From Blastomyces gilchristii SLH14081 (taxonomy: Eukaryota; Ascomycota; Eurotiomycetes; Onygenales; Ajellomycetaceae), in assembly GCF_000003855.2 (NCBI RefSeq), contig NW_003101668.1, positions 871,068-935,067 of the forward strand: a stretch of 64,000 nt of DNA, in the 5' to 3' direction. Position 1 is the stretch's first letter. Each line of letters begins with the position of its first letter. Below are positions 35,729-48,900 of this stretch, piece after piece. The translations under genes were made by a program, and so were the position numbers. The notes beneath the pieces were generated by a model, which was not told the DNA's origin, did not search any database, and saw nothing but the letters and a program-made list of their open reading frames with translations.

Positions 35729-37676
35729 CTTTGTACTAAATGTAATAATTATTTGTATTATAGATATAATACTCTCTGCTTCTTTAAAGAGAAGAATTAA
35801 TAGTTACAGAGAAATTAAATATTATGAATATTAAGAATATAAGTGTAAGTTTTCTTTATTTTTCTCTTATTAATCTTTAAATTGTGTTCATAACTCTGTT
35901 TTTATTTTTCTTTATTTTTAACTTTAATAATAATATAATTTCTGTTTCTCTTTATATATACTGTGAACTATTCATCTCAGTAGAAACTTATTATCTTTAT
36001 AGACTAGAATTTATAAATAACAGTGTTAATATCTTTATTATAATTAGATTCTTAGTGAAAACTATATTATTCTGACTTATTAGAATTTATAGTATAAAAG
36101 TTATATCTTAGCTTTCACAGATATCTTATCTATCTGAATAATTCTTAAGTGAACTTATTTATCTTATTAGAATACTTTTATCACTAAATCTTGAATTAAA
36201 GCTTATAATCTTACTTCTCTGAGTTAATAATCTTTTTAATCTAATATTCTTTTTCACTTTTTAATACTTTATAAACAGAGTGATGAGTTACAGAGTTTTC
36301 TTCTAAGAATTTCTTATATTCACAGAGTAAAGAGATATAAAAAATATTTTTTATCTGTAACTCAGATAAGAGCTCTAATCTATAGAACTACAAGCTAACT
36401 TTCTTCACAATCTTATAAAACTCTATTTATAAGAGATTCAGCTTCTTATTAAATCTCTGTATAATAACATTTTTCAGATTTAGTCAGACTCTATTAGCTT
36501 TCTCAAAACTTTTTATAATATATTTAGAGTTATAGTATCTCTTCTGATACTCTTAAGTCTTTCTCAAGAATTCACAGACTTTTTTCTGAATATTCTGAAT
36601 TCTCTCAGTCTATTCACAGATATTATCACACTCTATAGTATACTCTCACAGATTTATTAAGATTATCTATAAGTAAGTCTTAATAAGTATCTTAAAGAAG
36701 GTTTTATCTGTACTAATATACTTTAAGTTATTATAGATAAACTCTGTAAGTAATAATTAATACACTCAGTTATTCTAATTATAATTGATAAAGTACTGCA
36801 GATACTACTTTAATATACTTATCAGATATTCTATCTGATTATCTATCTATTAATAAAGAACTGTACTTAGATCTTATAAGATCTTCAGTATAATTATTAG
36901 ATTAGATTAGAACTCTCTTATAAAGATTAATTCTCTATCTGAGATAATATTTATAGATAACTTATATAACTGAATCATATTATAGATAAAAATATAAGTT
37001 AAATTCTTTAACTTTAAGTTTTTATAAGTGAGTATAAAGTGTGTTATCTTAATAAAGTAATCTACTATCATCAGCATACTGTTAAAACAGATATTATATA
37101 TACTCTTACTTTTAGAAAGACTTATAAGAATATTTATTTCTAGCTATTTTTAAGATTCTTATAGAATAAGTAGAGAAGTAAGTTCTTTATATAATCTGAA
37201 TCATACTACTTATAAATTTAAATAAATAGTATAAGAATTCACTATCTTTCTCACAAGCTCTTGTATCTTCAGTTAGAAGTATTTTCTTATAAGTAACTTA
37301 TAAGTTTTAATATCTATAAAATAATCTGCTAAAGAAGAGTTATAATATCTTTTAATAAGTTCTATATATAGAAACTTATTCATAGATATATAAATTTAGT
37401 TCTCTTTTTATAAGAGACTATTTAAATCTCTTTAACTCTTTATTTCTGCAGAATTAATCTCTATTATAAGTAGTTTCTGAATATACTGAGTATATTTATT
37501 CTTTAGTTACAGTTCTGATAATCTGAATAGAAGATCTTATAAAGACTTATACTCTGTTTTCTCTTATATAAGTCTTTTATAGTACTTCTTAAAGTCTGTA
37601 AATTCTTCAGATTATAGATACTCTCTTCAAGAATCTTTATAAAGATTTTTAAAGTGTTAACTCTTAGTATTATAAA
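35729..37676 (-). pseudogene. Gypsy-4 integrase C-terminal half and chromodomain
   Basis: Minus-strand remnant. Near 36860-36680 the integrase core reads DNQIEYLISILK...LLLTEFIYNNLKYISTDKTFF, the segment around the catalytic Glu in gypsy integrases. Then come FYKIVKKVSL and ELQIKNIFYISLLCEY near 36400-36320. A chromodomain-like block EKEY*IKKIINSEK*DYKL...YSNKINKFT*ELF lies near 36250-36130. Trp codons are TGA or TAA. The upstream half of integrase lies on the other side of the hAT insertion, at 59584 and beyond. From 36100 down to 35729 nothing is readable. Confidence 0.8.
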
Positions 37677-38018
37677 TAGACTGCCCGGCGGGACCATGAA
37701 TTTCACATTTGGTCCCATTTGATCTGGTCTCATACATTTCTTGACGTGAGTCTCACCAGAATCAAGCCTCAAAAAAATCTGAAAATGGATCATTTCTGAG
37801 AGAAATGACATGAAAAATGATCAGATTTAATTCAAGAACAGTGAAATGAGAGTAATTTCTCAGAATAAACTGTGAAAGATGATCATTCTTTCAAAATCAG
37901 AATGAAACTGAGACTGAAGATCAAAATCAGTCTCATTCAGTTCATTCAGTGATTGCTTATATAATCAGAATTTGATAATGATTATTGATAATACTCATGA
38001 AATAACTAAATACATTCT

Positions 38019-38419
38019 TATACAAGTTTATTCTTCACTTTCTCATGAAAATTATACTTCTCTGATATACTGTGATCAGAGATATTAAACTATCTGATAA
38101 TTTCATGTTTTATAATTATGAGTTTCTTGATTATTTCTTCTTGTAATTGTCTCTGATAATAGTGATAAATATCTTGACTTGAGTTGAACTTTCACTCCAT
38201 TCTCACCTCTGTCAATGAAATTGTCAGAATATCATATATCATCAGTGTAACAGTTGAATATATACTCTCAATAATTTTTCATAACTCTAGAATTGATTTG
38301 ATGCATAAATTTGTCAGATTATCTTGAAGATAGCAGTCAAATTCAGTTTTATAAGTATATAGTTTTATCTGATTTTTAGTTGTAATTAATGTATACAAGT
38401 TCTATTTCAAAGTTAGTAT
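38019..38419 (-). pseudogene. hAT transposase remnant (copy 2), C-terminal part
   Basis: Reverse-complement homologue of about 21860-22260, holding the dimerisation region (LTI... and LIIIKHEI-like blocks). It is separated from the rest of the gene by the Gypsy-2 insertion, with the break at GTAT (38416-38419 and 54463-54466). Confidence 0.75.
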
Positions 38420-38593
38420 TGTGGTTCGGAAGAACGTACGACCGTTGAATAATAACGCGGCCGCTTCCGAACTTGCTTACGAGTGTAAAGGGGGGCATAG
38501 CGGCCACTAATTAATTTAGCATATGATATTACAATATATAAGAAGCCGGCATACATCTGTAATTGTACACTGACAAGCAATCTTTGAATCACA
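38420..38593 (+). repeat. Gypsy-2 (forward copy) 5' LTR
   Basis: 174 bp. The outer part keeps many CpG sites (TGTGGTTCGGAAGAACGTAC, GCGGCCGC), whereas its inner part is mutated, the reverse of the 3' LTR. The next bases TCTGATAG are shared with the reverse copy and do not form a TGG primer-binding site. Confidence 0.95.
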
Positions 38594-38759
38594 TCTGATA
38601 GGATGTCTAAAAACCGGTGAGAAGCACAGGCTTCTTTAGAGTATGATAATTCTGCCTATGAAGCAATTCATAGTTATCATATCAGTGTGGTTCTAGAACA
38701 TCTCAAAAGATAACATATAAAGAGCAGTGAGCAGAAGAGCATCTGATTGATGCTGCTTT

Positions 38760-40450
38760 ACTTATAGAAAGAAAACTTCACACTCAGATGAATATCATGT
38801 ATACAAATGAATGAGATGTGAGAAAGAGAATGAGAGTGATGAATGAGATTCAAAGAAGTTCACTCTCTACTCAAAAGAAGGATAAAAGAGAAGAGAAGTC
38901 ATCACCAGAGTTGTATAATAACAACAGAAATCATATAATAATATAGTAATATAATAATATAGCAATATAACAATACAGTGATATAATGATAGATATTATA
39001 CAATCAATAAGAAACCACTGCAATGAATATCTTCTCTAGTCAATATGAATAACATTCTTCTCTGCTATCTGAATCAGAAGATATATAGAACCTCTCAGAG
39101 AGTTTACTCAAAGCAGTAAGAAAAGTGACTGAAATCACTGAACTGAAATCAAAGCTCTGTACATATACAAGAATTCTAAATGAGATCAAGATCTTGCATA
39201 CACAGTGACAGGCTGAGACAGAAGTCAAACAACAATTGACATTTGCTGCAGATTAAGCATTCACTATGAAGAGCTTCATCAACACAATTATCATCATTAA
39301 TAAGAATAGAGAAAACCAGATCTTAGATCTGCAGCAGAAGATCAAATGTTTACATAAACAGAAAACTATGTCAAACCTGAAGATCTCATCACAATCATTC
39401 ATAATCTCTTTAGAAGTGTACACATTATCAGAGATCACTGCATAGAATGAGAATCTGAGCATGAAATATATCAAGCTAAGAGATCTGCTGAAGTTATCAA
39501 GCTTCAATAAAGACTGAAAAAATAATACTGCAATCAGCTGACTAAGTCAGATGTGATTATATTATCAGATTGAATATGAACTCACAGACAGGCAGTCAAT
39601 AGAATTTTAACAAGTCTTAAAATCTGTCACATTTCTATATGAAAAAGTGAAGTCATTATAAATGACTGATGAAAAGATAAATCTCACAGATCTGAAGTGA
39701 TATTCATTCTTATAAACATGAAATGAGTTTTTCAAATGAATCTTGCACAACTTTGAGAAAGTGAATATATAAGATAAATGTTATAAACACTTCACTGAGT
39801 GTAGACAAGTGAGTGATCTTACATCATACTTCACACACTTCAGCTTACACTATCTTGTATTGAATGAAGAGCTTTCAACATCTTTCTATTTACAGATCTT
39901 CATTCATTGTCTTACATCTAAGTTAAGAGTGAAATGAAAATGCTTAACCTCACAGCCAGGCACAGTGAAGAAAGCATATAATATTCTCATTATACAGAAA
40001 CAAGCAAGTCAATTGCAACAGAAAATACTGTAATCAAGTATATCTCAGTAGAGAACAGATAATCAGACTTCTATGACACAAGTCACACACTCAGATGTAA
40101 TGAATCTAGATCTGAATGCTATCATTAAAGCACTGAATCCTCTGAAAAAGGAATTCTCTGAGTGAAAATCTTGATGTTATAAGCATTGAGCTTGCTTTAA
40201 CTGTAAATGTTAAAATCATGATGTAAAAGATTGCATTCAGTGTGCACAGTCAAGAGAAGCAAGAGAGTCAAAAAACTAGCAGAATCAGTGAGCTCAGAGA
40301 CACTCACTGATATTCTATGAAAAGTCTTCAAAGTGAAAGAGATGCTCATGTTAGATGACTCTCTGAATCCTGTAAATGTAAAGAAGAAGCAGGCTTCTGA
40401 ATGAGATGCAGATGAGAATGATAAAGCAGACACTTATCTCAATGTCTTGA
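38760..40450 (+). pseudogene. Gypsy-2 (forward copy) gag
   Basis: Capsid/nucleocapsid remnant. A nucleocapsid knuckle CFNCKC*NHDVKDC at 40193-40234 keeps all four ligands (C-X2-C-X4-H-X4-C), with one TGG changed to TAA inside. Upstream the gag body is broken by TGA stops but readable as a helical protein from about 39680 to 39960. Confidence 0.8.
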
Positions 40451-40479
40451 GACCTGAAATGTTAATATATAAGAGACAC

Positions 40480-43400
40480 TTGAGTAAGAATTGAGAGATG
40501 ACTGTAAAAGTGTTAGTGAATACAGAAGCTTCTATATAATATATTAATGATTATATAATCTGAAGACTGAAAGAGATCTGCTGAGTGAAGAATCTCTGAT
40601 GTATAAGATTATCTAATAACTAATATTTGATATCATCTGTAAGAGTAAGAGTTCTCTTGCACTTCAGAGAATGATCTTACTATATTTGAGTGTAAGAGCT
40701 GCAGAATGTGAAATACAATCTTATTCTCAGACTCAATTGATTTCAAAGATTCAATCTGCAGATTCAATAGTGTACATATCATATACAGTTGACTGATAGA
40801 AAGAAAACAGTTCATACAATTCTATCAACTGATATGAGAAGAACATTTCACATCTCTGATATAGAAGAATTAAATCTACTTATACATTAATAAGTAAAGA
40901 GAATGATTCACAAGACCTTATCTGAAAGCATTCTGTATGTTATACAGAACCTGAAAGCAGAGGAAATCAAGATAAAAGATATGCAGAAGGACAAGTATAT
41001 GAAGAAGCTTCTGAAGAAGCATGAGAAGGTCTTTTAAACAGATCTTTCACTGAAATTGCCACTGAAATGAGGATTCATACATGAGATTGACACAGGGGAT
41101 GCAAAACCAGTCAATCAGAATGTGTATTCTCTGTCACAAATGCATCTTAAAGAACAGAAGTGTCAGATCACAGACCTTCTAGAACATGATCTCATACAAT
41201 TCTCATCAAGCACATGAGGCTTTCCAGTTCTATTCATGAAAAAGATAGATAAGAAGTGATGAATATGTATCAATTATTAAGCACTTAATAAGCTTATGAT
41301 CAAGAATGAATATTCATTATCATGAATTCAACAATAGTTGAATACAGTGAAAAACACCTGATATCTATCAAAGATTGATCTTCTCTCAGAATACTGACAG
41401 ATCTGTGTAGACAAACTGTCAGTTTCATGAACTGTATTTAATATACAATGAAGAAAGTTTGAATTCCTGGTAATATTATTCAGTCTGATAAATGTGTCTG
41501 TTATCTTTCAAACAATGATAAATACAATTCTTCATAAACAGAATGAAACCTCATGCCTTATATATCTCAATGACATTCTAGTCTTTTCAAACTTATATAA
41601 TGAATATCTGAAGTATCTTGATAAAGTGTTTATAACTCTGACAGAGCATAAGCTCTATATCAAATCAATAAAGTGTGTATTTGAAACAGAAGAGTTAAAG
41701 TTTATAGAACATGTAGTAAGTGATAACTGTATACATCTCATCTCAGAGAAATTGAATGTCATAGTAAATTAGTCACAGCTGAGAAACATGCATCATGTAT
41801 AACAGTTTCTTGAGTTAATCTCATATTACTGTAGATTTATCAAGAATTTCACATGAATATCTGCATCACTCTCAGATCTCTTAAGAGAAATAGATGCAAA
41901 TCTGTGAAAGAAGAAGTTTCATTCAATTATCTGAAATACTGTGTGTAAAGAGACTTTTCTCACACTGAGAGAACATGTAACAACATTCTCAGTGCTTATT
42001 TAATCAGATTGTGATAAACCTTTCTACATTGAGATGAACACATTCAAATGAGCTATCAGAGGCACTCTTCTACAGATGAGTAAGAATGACAAGCTGTATC
42101 TGATGACATATAATGATAGAAAACTATCAGATGCTGAGCTCAATTACTCAGTGTATGAAAAGAAATTGCTAGTAATTAAGCACATGCTGATGTTATAGAA
42201 TAAATATATCAATAACAGGTATACAATAACAGTGATTATGAATCATAAAAGCCTTGTCTATCTATAATTAATAATAAAACCTTTTAAACACTTAGTATGT
42301 TGAATCTCAGAGTTCTAAGTGTACAATCTTCATATTAAATACTGAAAGAGATCAGACACTGTGATACCTGATGTAATCAGTCACAGACTCAATTTCATGA
42401 GTGAGGATTCTGTGAACTAGATATAAGAAACATTCATATTAAACATGCTGAGAGAATGCAAGAAATCAAAATGAGTAAATGTCATGATCTCTTACTTGAA
42501 GAATGACAAGATGTCAGATAACAAGTATTTCATGAGAGTAGTAGAAGAGATGCTTCTGAACTTCAAGCTGAGAAAATTGAAAAATGATATTATGCTTTAT
42601 TATAATCTAGAATACATAGAAGCTCTCTATCTAGAATCTTCATTTAGATGTGACTTGATGACTCACATGCACAAGAAATTCAGTCACTTAGAAAGCTCTG
42701 AACTCATGAGTGTACTCAAATCAAGAGTATACTAGTCAAGCATGATCAAGAACATTCAGACATATGCTTACAAGTGCCTGAATTGCCAGGTTGTGAAAGA
42801 ATCTAAGAAAGGGTTAGAATGTGAGAAAGTGTAATATCAGATAAAGTGTATAATACAACTGTTCAAATGATGAGAGATGAATCTCATAGGCATATTACTG
42901 CAGATGTCAAATGAAAATTGATGAATAATTACTACTATTAATTACACTACTGACTGATCAGTCATGAAAGCAGTTTCAGAGATGATAGAGAAGATGTTGA
43001 TGAAGTTTCTATATAATAAGTTCTATATTAACTATGAAATGCTGTATGAGATTCTAACTGATAATAGTGTGAATCTCATAGAAGAAGTAGTGAGGCATTT
43101 CATGAGTCAGTTACAGACAAGATATTATAGAACAACATCATATTATTCACAGATGAATGAGAAGATGAAACACTTGAATGAAATCTTGAGCAATATGCTG
43201 ATAAAATATCTAGTGAACAAGTCTATGAGACTATGAAAATGAATATCTCAGGCAGGCACTACTGATCACACAGATTCAATAGCATACAGTCTTCAAGCAT
43301 TCATCATTCTATCTGTTGTATGAATTGCATCCGCACATCTCAGAGAATGCTTTGAAAAAGGTGAGGGAGAAAACAGTTGTGAATGCAACAGTCACAGATG

Positions 43401-43653
43401 CAGCAGAAACAGCAGTTATGAATACAGTAGTAGCAGTTGTGAACACAACAGTTGCAGACACAGAATCAAGATTGAAAGAGATCAGTCACATATATATAAA
43501 AGCTAACAAGTTACTTCTGAATCAAGCAATTCAATTAAGAAGAATACAAGACTCACTAGTTAAGAAATTGAGTCTCAAGATGAGAATATGAGTTGTTATA
43601 TACAATGAGAGTTCTGAGAAGTTTCAATCTAGATGATTTGAGCTATATAAAAT
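40480..43653 (+). pseudogene. Gypsy-2 (forward copy) pol: protease, RT, RNase H, integrase
   Basis: Protease: VLVNTEAS near 40505 (family DTGAS; Asp to Asn, Gly to Glu). RT: from about 41050, with FPVLFMKK near 41222 and YLNDILVFS near 41563 (first catalytic Asp lost). RNase H: 42000-42300, with KLSDAELNYSVYEKKLLVIKH. Integrase: HKKFSH near 42670 and CLNC near 42776 for the zinc-binding part, TDNSVNL near 43058 around the second catalytic Asp, then YSQMNEKMKHLNEIL near 43145 around the Glu. The frame at 43316-43591 is the linker that follows. Gypsy-3 entered after 43653, and the last codons are at 51398-51479. Confidence 0.9.
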
Positions 43654-44191
43654 TGTAACGTGGCGGAACCGAAGCGGTGGCTAGCCGGTGGCGACACGTA
43701 GAGGTAGTTGTTTGAGAAGCTGTATGAGTGAGCTTGACTATCTTGCTTGAATAGCGAGCTCATAGGCTACAGGGTTATTGCAAGGATATCACAGATATGG
43801 TACTTAGTATACTAAGAAGATTGTATGAGGCATGCAGTAACTCTTGTGTATATTATTCCTGTAGAAGAAAAAGATGAATTGCTGGCTTCTTGAATGAGAA
43901 GCCAGCATCTAGCTATTCTATATAGACAATGAGCAGATACCCTTCTCTCATTTCACAAGTGAGAATAGCTGAAGTGATACCTCAGCGGCATCTCATTACC
44001 AAGGAAGAGTAATCTGCTGACCTTGTATAGAAGCGGGGTTCTCATATCCATCAATCAGATCTTTCTATGATATATCTGAATGATGTCATAGAGTGGTTGA
44101 AAACTGGTTCAGACAGGATGAAATCATTCACATGAAAGTGATGAGCCATGTGAAACTGCAATGAGGCCTTGACATGATCAGAAGTGTGACA
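43654..44191 (-). repeat. Gypsy-3 3' LTR
   Basis: 538 bp. The outer (left) end is unmutated (TGTAACGTGGCGGAACCGAA); the inner (right) end is mutated. The adjacent inner bases read AAAGAGAAGAGCAT on the minus strand, a purine-rich tract next to the LTR. Confidence 0.95.
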
Positions 44192-44691
44192 ATGCTCTTC
44201 TCTTTAAGAGCATAGTCTCTATGTTCTCAAGATTACTGAATTAGGAATTATCTTTGTTATATAGTAACAGTTGTTAACTGATTAGCAGTGTATGTGTTGT
44301 GTATGATATAAAGAAATAGATGAGTTTTTCTGCTGACTGTATAGGTCTTTCTTTTCTCATCTTCATTCAAACCAAACATGTGATAAGTGAGTTTCTTATA
44401 TATCAATTTGAAATATGAAAAATATAGTTAATAAGTGACTTGCAGATCTCTCAATATATTCCATTCTATGTATGAAATTCCCTGCAAAAGTGATGTGTTT
44501 TAGAGACAAAGCTAACAGTAGTGGCAGGATTTTTCTGAAAAGATCCCCCCCTCCCTGTGACACATTTTTCTCCCCCCCTTCCATCTGCAATAGTGAGTGC
44601 ATGGGAGCATCATTCTTGGGAGACAATAAGGGGCTTATTCTGATGTTTTCTAGTGAATAATAAATGTCTTCATGGTGCGGCTGCGGCCTCC
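44192..44691 (+). other. Gypsy-3 region between 3' LTR and accessory gene, with C-runs
   Basis: Possible upstream (promoter) region of the accessory gene. It contains two C7 tracts at 44544-44580 (G-runs on the element sense strand). The frame at 44472-44660 has no recognised motif and overlaps these runs. I do not call it a gene. Confidence 0.5.
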
Positions 44692-45603
44692 ATGACTGTC
44701 AAGAAAGCCAGATTAAAGGCAGTGATGTCAATGAGCTGCGGGAGCCCCGCTCCCATTGCCACACCTCCTCCTGCTTCTCTTGCAGCCGCGGCGGTTCTGC
44801 TGGTCAGTGCATCTCCTGCCCCCCCCGCCACTGTTGCGACGCCGCCCCCCCCCCCAGTCAATACAGTGGTGTATGACCCTGTGTGATCATTTGAAGAGGA
44901 ACCTGGGAAGAGCTTGGTTTCAGGGACAGTGGCTCCAAGGAGCCCAATCTGTAGTTTCCCTCCCACACACCCGAGCCCTGCTCAGGATGCTGCTGGGTTG
45001 GGTCCGCAGGGTCCCGCGGTTCCTTTGCCTTCTCTCTGTGAGAAGGCTCTGATACAGCCTCTGGCCAGCACTGCCACTTGCCTGCACTGTGTCAAGCAGC
45101 TGAAGGAGAGAGGGATTCTGTGCACTCATTCCTTCTCTCACTTCTGTTGTTTCTGTTGTACTCATAACAATGACTCCTGTCTCTCTGTAAGTATTACCTA
45201 CTCTACAAGAAGGCATTGTGTCAGCTCTGACAAGGAGTCCAGATGCTCAAGCAGTACAGAGCAAGGATCTCAGAGCTTCAAGCATTGATAGATTCTGTCA
45301 AGGCTGAAGAGATCCCCCTTGCTTATCTGCAAAAGAAGATGAAAGCATGAATCTCTGAGATGAAAAAACATCTCAGAATAACTGGTCTCAAGAAGAGATC
45401 AGTCAGCACTGCTGTTGAAAGTATCATAAAGATCAATCACTGATTGAAGAGAATCTCACTTCAACTGAAGCAGATGACTGAGATGCTTTGTAAGTTAATA
45501 AGTTGATATTTTATGCATTTCTCATGCTCTTCTGCAGCATCACAGTGCTAACTTCTCAGCAGACAAAGATATCAGTGTCAGAGACTTCAATGATGAAGAA
45601 TGA
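44692..45603 (+). pseudogene. Accessory antisense gene of Gypsy-3 (three exons, 261 aa)
   Basis: ATG at 44692 (MTVKKARLKAVMS). Exons 44692-45186, 45243-45489 and 45560-45603 total 786 nt, exactly 262 codons with stop. Intron 1 (56 nt) has GTAAGT, branch CTGAC and CAG. Intron 2 (70 nt) has GTAAGT, branch TGCTAAC and CAG. Removing intron 1 also removes a TGA. Three internal TGA codons remain (44884, two in exon 2). The protein starts Ala/Pro-rich, then has a Cys cluster at about residues 130-163 (CLHC-X10-C, CCFCC-X6-C), then in exon 2 a heptad-like helical region (LKQYRARISELQALIDSV). The layout resembles the Gypsy-2 accessory gene. Function unknown; zinc binding is inference from the cysteines. 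Confidence 0.7.
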
Positions 45604-45975
45604 GTTTGATGAGAGTGTGATTATTGATGAGTAGACTCTGAGATTCTCTCTTTTTACTTTTTCAGCAGACTGCAGTCTCACTAGAATAGCAGCAGTTCAT
45701 GAGTTGATTAATATTAATCTTTTTTGTTGATTTCAAATATCTCTTTTCTCTAATCACTTCAGGAATTTTACACTTGTGTAGTCTCATTAAACTTCTAAAA
45801 ATTCTTTGAAAGAAAATAGAAGAAGAGTGCTACAGAGTCTATAAGACATCAGCTCATCACTGTGAGATCATCTCTAAAAAATCCTTTGAAAAAAATAAGA
45901 AGTCTCAAGCAGTATTTCTTGTTCAATGTCTCTGACATGTAATAAGATAATCTCTACTAGCTGTCTTATAGCTTG
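45604..45975. other. Gypsy-3 spacer between accessory gene and pol
   Basis: About 370 bp of moderately decayed sequence between the convergent ends of the accessory gene (plus) and pol (minus). No motif was seen. Confidence 0.5.
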
Positions 45976-45979
45976 CAAT

Positions 45980-48900
45980 CTCTTTCTCAGCATTTTTCAA
46001 ATACTTAAGTGATTCTCATGAATTCTCTGATAATGAATAATCTTCTCATTTAATGAGATATTAAAGCTTGCTGTAATATATTTACTTATTCAATATTTTC
46101 TTCACAAGATATTCAGTATCACTCTCAATCTCTATATCATTCAGTCAAGACAGCTCTGCTTCAGAGTATTGCTTATAGAGCTTTAAATAGAAAATGTGAA
46201 AAATAGAATGAATTGATTTCAATTCTGTGAGTAATTTTAACTCATATACCTGCTTATCTATCACTCTTGTTACTGAGAAAGATTCTAGTCACTACTCACT
46301 GAGCTTTTTACACAGTCTTGTTATCTTGATGTTCTTTGCTGAAAGTAGCACTTGATTCTCTATTAAGAACTTTATCAGAAGATGTTTTCAATTATAATAT
46401 TCTATCTACTGCTTCTGAGTATGATGAATGCTTTTCACTGTCTTCTCATGAATTTTGTTCAAAAGTTCCAATCTCACTTTTACTTCTGATACTGAGAAAT
46501 ACTTCATTCTCTGTATCTATCTGACATTCTGACTGTCTATCCCTCTCTTTGAAATATTGTCTGCAATGTCACTGAGTAATGAAGAATTATATTCATAATA
46601 AGTATAGAAAGAAGATATCTTTAAGATTGCATTCTTTGCATTATTATATATGACTTCAGTGATCAGAAGATGTTTAAGCTAATCATTCTGATAATATGAA
46701 TAGAATGCTTAAAGATACTGTTCTAGTGTTTGATTCTGATATTCAGTCTGGTCATTGATCTGTGAATGAAATGCAGTACTGAGAAGACATCTTATTATAA
46801 GATAATAGTAAAAAGCTGACTAGTATTTACTGATAAAGAGGAATTCTTGATCTGTTATCAACAATTTCAGAGTACTGTGATCATGAATAATAATATTTAA
46901 AAACAGGTCAGTCAATTCAGAAGCTTTAATCTTTTTATAAGTAGAGATATATCTGATCATCTTTATAAAGTAGTTAACAATGATCAAAATTGAGTCATAT
47001 TCTTTGACTCTTGTTAACTTCAGCAGGTTAACTATGAAATTCATCAATAGATTCTGTCATGAGCTCTTTGAAACAGGCAGTGATGTCAACTTGCTGTATT
47101 ACTTATACTATGAGATCTTTATTCTTTGATAGACATTGTAAGTTTCAATATACTCTTTGACATCTGTTCAGAGCTTGTCTTAAATATATTTATATTTTAG
47201 AAGCTTCTCAGTCTTCTCTAACCTGAAGTGCCCTGTATGGGGATTATTATAATGAATTCTCAATAACTCCTGGCACACTGCCCTGCTATGAGGAATGAAG
47301 ACTGAATCATTCAGTAGTAGAAGTTCATATTCTTCTAGTTATCAGTGACTTGATTTCTTAGCAGCACTGCCCTGCTCAGAGCCTGTCTCTTTCAAGTTTA
47401 AACTGAATTCTTTCTTCTTTAACTTTTGAATTTGAGCTGTAGTAGAGATGTCCCCCTTCTGTAACTTATCAATGAATTTTAAAAGTAGTCAGATTAAAAG
47501 GTTGTAGACTGTTTTATTCTTTGTCAATTCAATAATTGTAAGATGTGACATAAGAAGCTCATGATCTTCAGTGTCAGTTCTCTGTGAGAACTCAAGTTCT
47601 CTTTCACCTTCTATACTGAGTCATGCAGCTGTCTCTCCAGCGTCATTTCTGAGCTTTAGAGAACCTTAATCCCCTGCAGTCAGCTTCTTCTGCAGTGATA
47701 ACAGAGATTCTTTTATAGAATTCTTCTTCATATCAATGATATTATAATCAGGCTGTTTAGACAGTGTATCAGTGAGGTTAAGCTGACCTGAATGATATCA
47801 GATATAGAAATCATACTCTGAAAGCAGCTTTACTCATCTGACTTGATGTTCTATTAAGCTCTTTGTTATCAAGAAGTAATGCAGATTTGCATGATCAGTG
47901 AGAACTTGCACTGAGTACTTACTACTCTGAAGATAATGTTATCAGATCTTAAAGAATTCAACAATTACTAACATCTTCTGATCATGAGTATCATACCTTC
48001 TCTGTATGAGTGATAACTTCTTGAAGAAGAAGGTCACTGATCTTCATTCATAATGTCTTATAGACTCTGTGAAAAAGTCTTCTTTCATAGACAATTCATT
48101 ATCTGTTTTCTCAGAGATGATTATTCTCTGATTCTTTCAACATTGAAAGGCCTCTGATGTCAACTGTGAAAAGATTTCACAGATCTCATTTCTGAATGCA
48201 TCAGTCTCACACTGACTGAGTAAGTCAGAGTTAAAATGATTCAGTATCATAGTATCTGTGAAAGCTTGTTTCAATTCTGTAAATACCTGCACAGTGTCTT
48301 GAGTGAGAATAAACAGTTCTGTTTTTCTGTCTTTCACACTTCTCTTTAACAGATCTGTAAGAAGGGCAGTAATCTGTGAATATGTATAGATGAATTATCT
48401 GTAGAAATTCACAAATTCTAGAAACATCTGTATCTTGTGATATATCTGTGATATCAGCCAGTTCTCAATAGTGAAGACTCAGCTTCTGTTCATTGAAATG
48501 TCATTCATCTCAATAATATAATCTAAGAAATCAATCTTCTGTATGTAGAATGAGCATTTTTCAGTGTTTGTATAGAGTTAATACTGTCTCAAGTGACTCA
48601 ATACTTCTTGAACATGAATATCATATTCTTTCTCTGATTTTGAGAAGATTAAAATGTTATTCAGATATACTATGCAGAAGACATTGACAAGGCTCTGCAG
48701 TGTCTCATTTATATAGATCTGAAAGATGACTGAAGTATTATAAAGATTAAAAGATAAAACAAGATATTTAAAATTGCTGTACTTGATATAAAAAGTCATT
48801 TTTCAAATGTTATCTTTGTTAACTCTGATTCTATAATAGACATTCTGTATATCAATCTTTGAGAATATCTTTACTTCAGATAATCAATTGATCATCTCAT

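Noticed and set aside
44670..45216. Minus-strand open frames in the GC-rich island
   Set aside because: They arise from GC content opposite to the spliced plus-strand gene and have no intron or motif support.
46336..46524. Plus-strand frame in Gypsy-3
   Set aside because: It overlaps the minus-strand integrase C-terminal region, whose motifs are recognisable.
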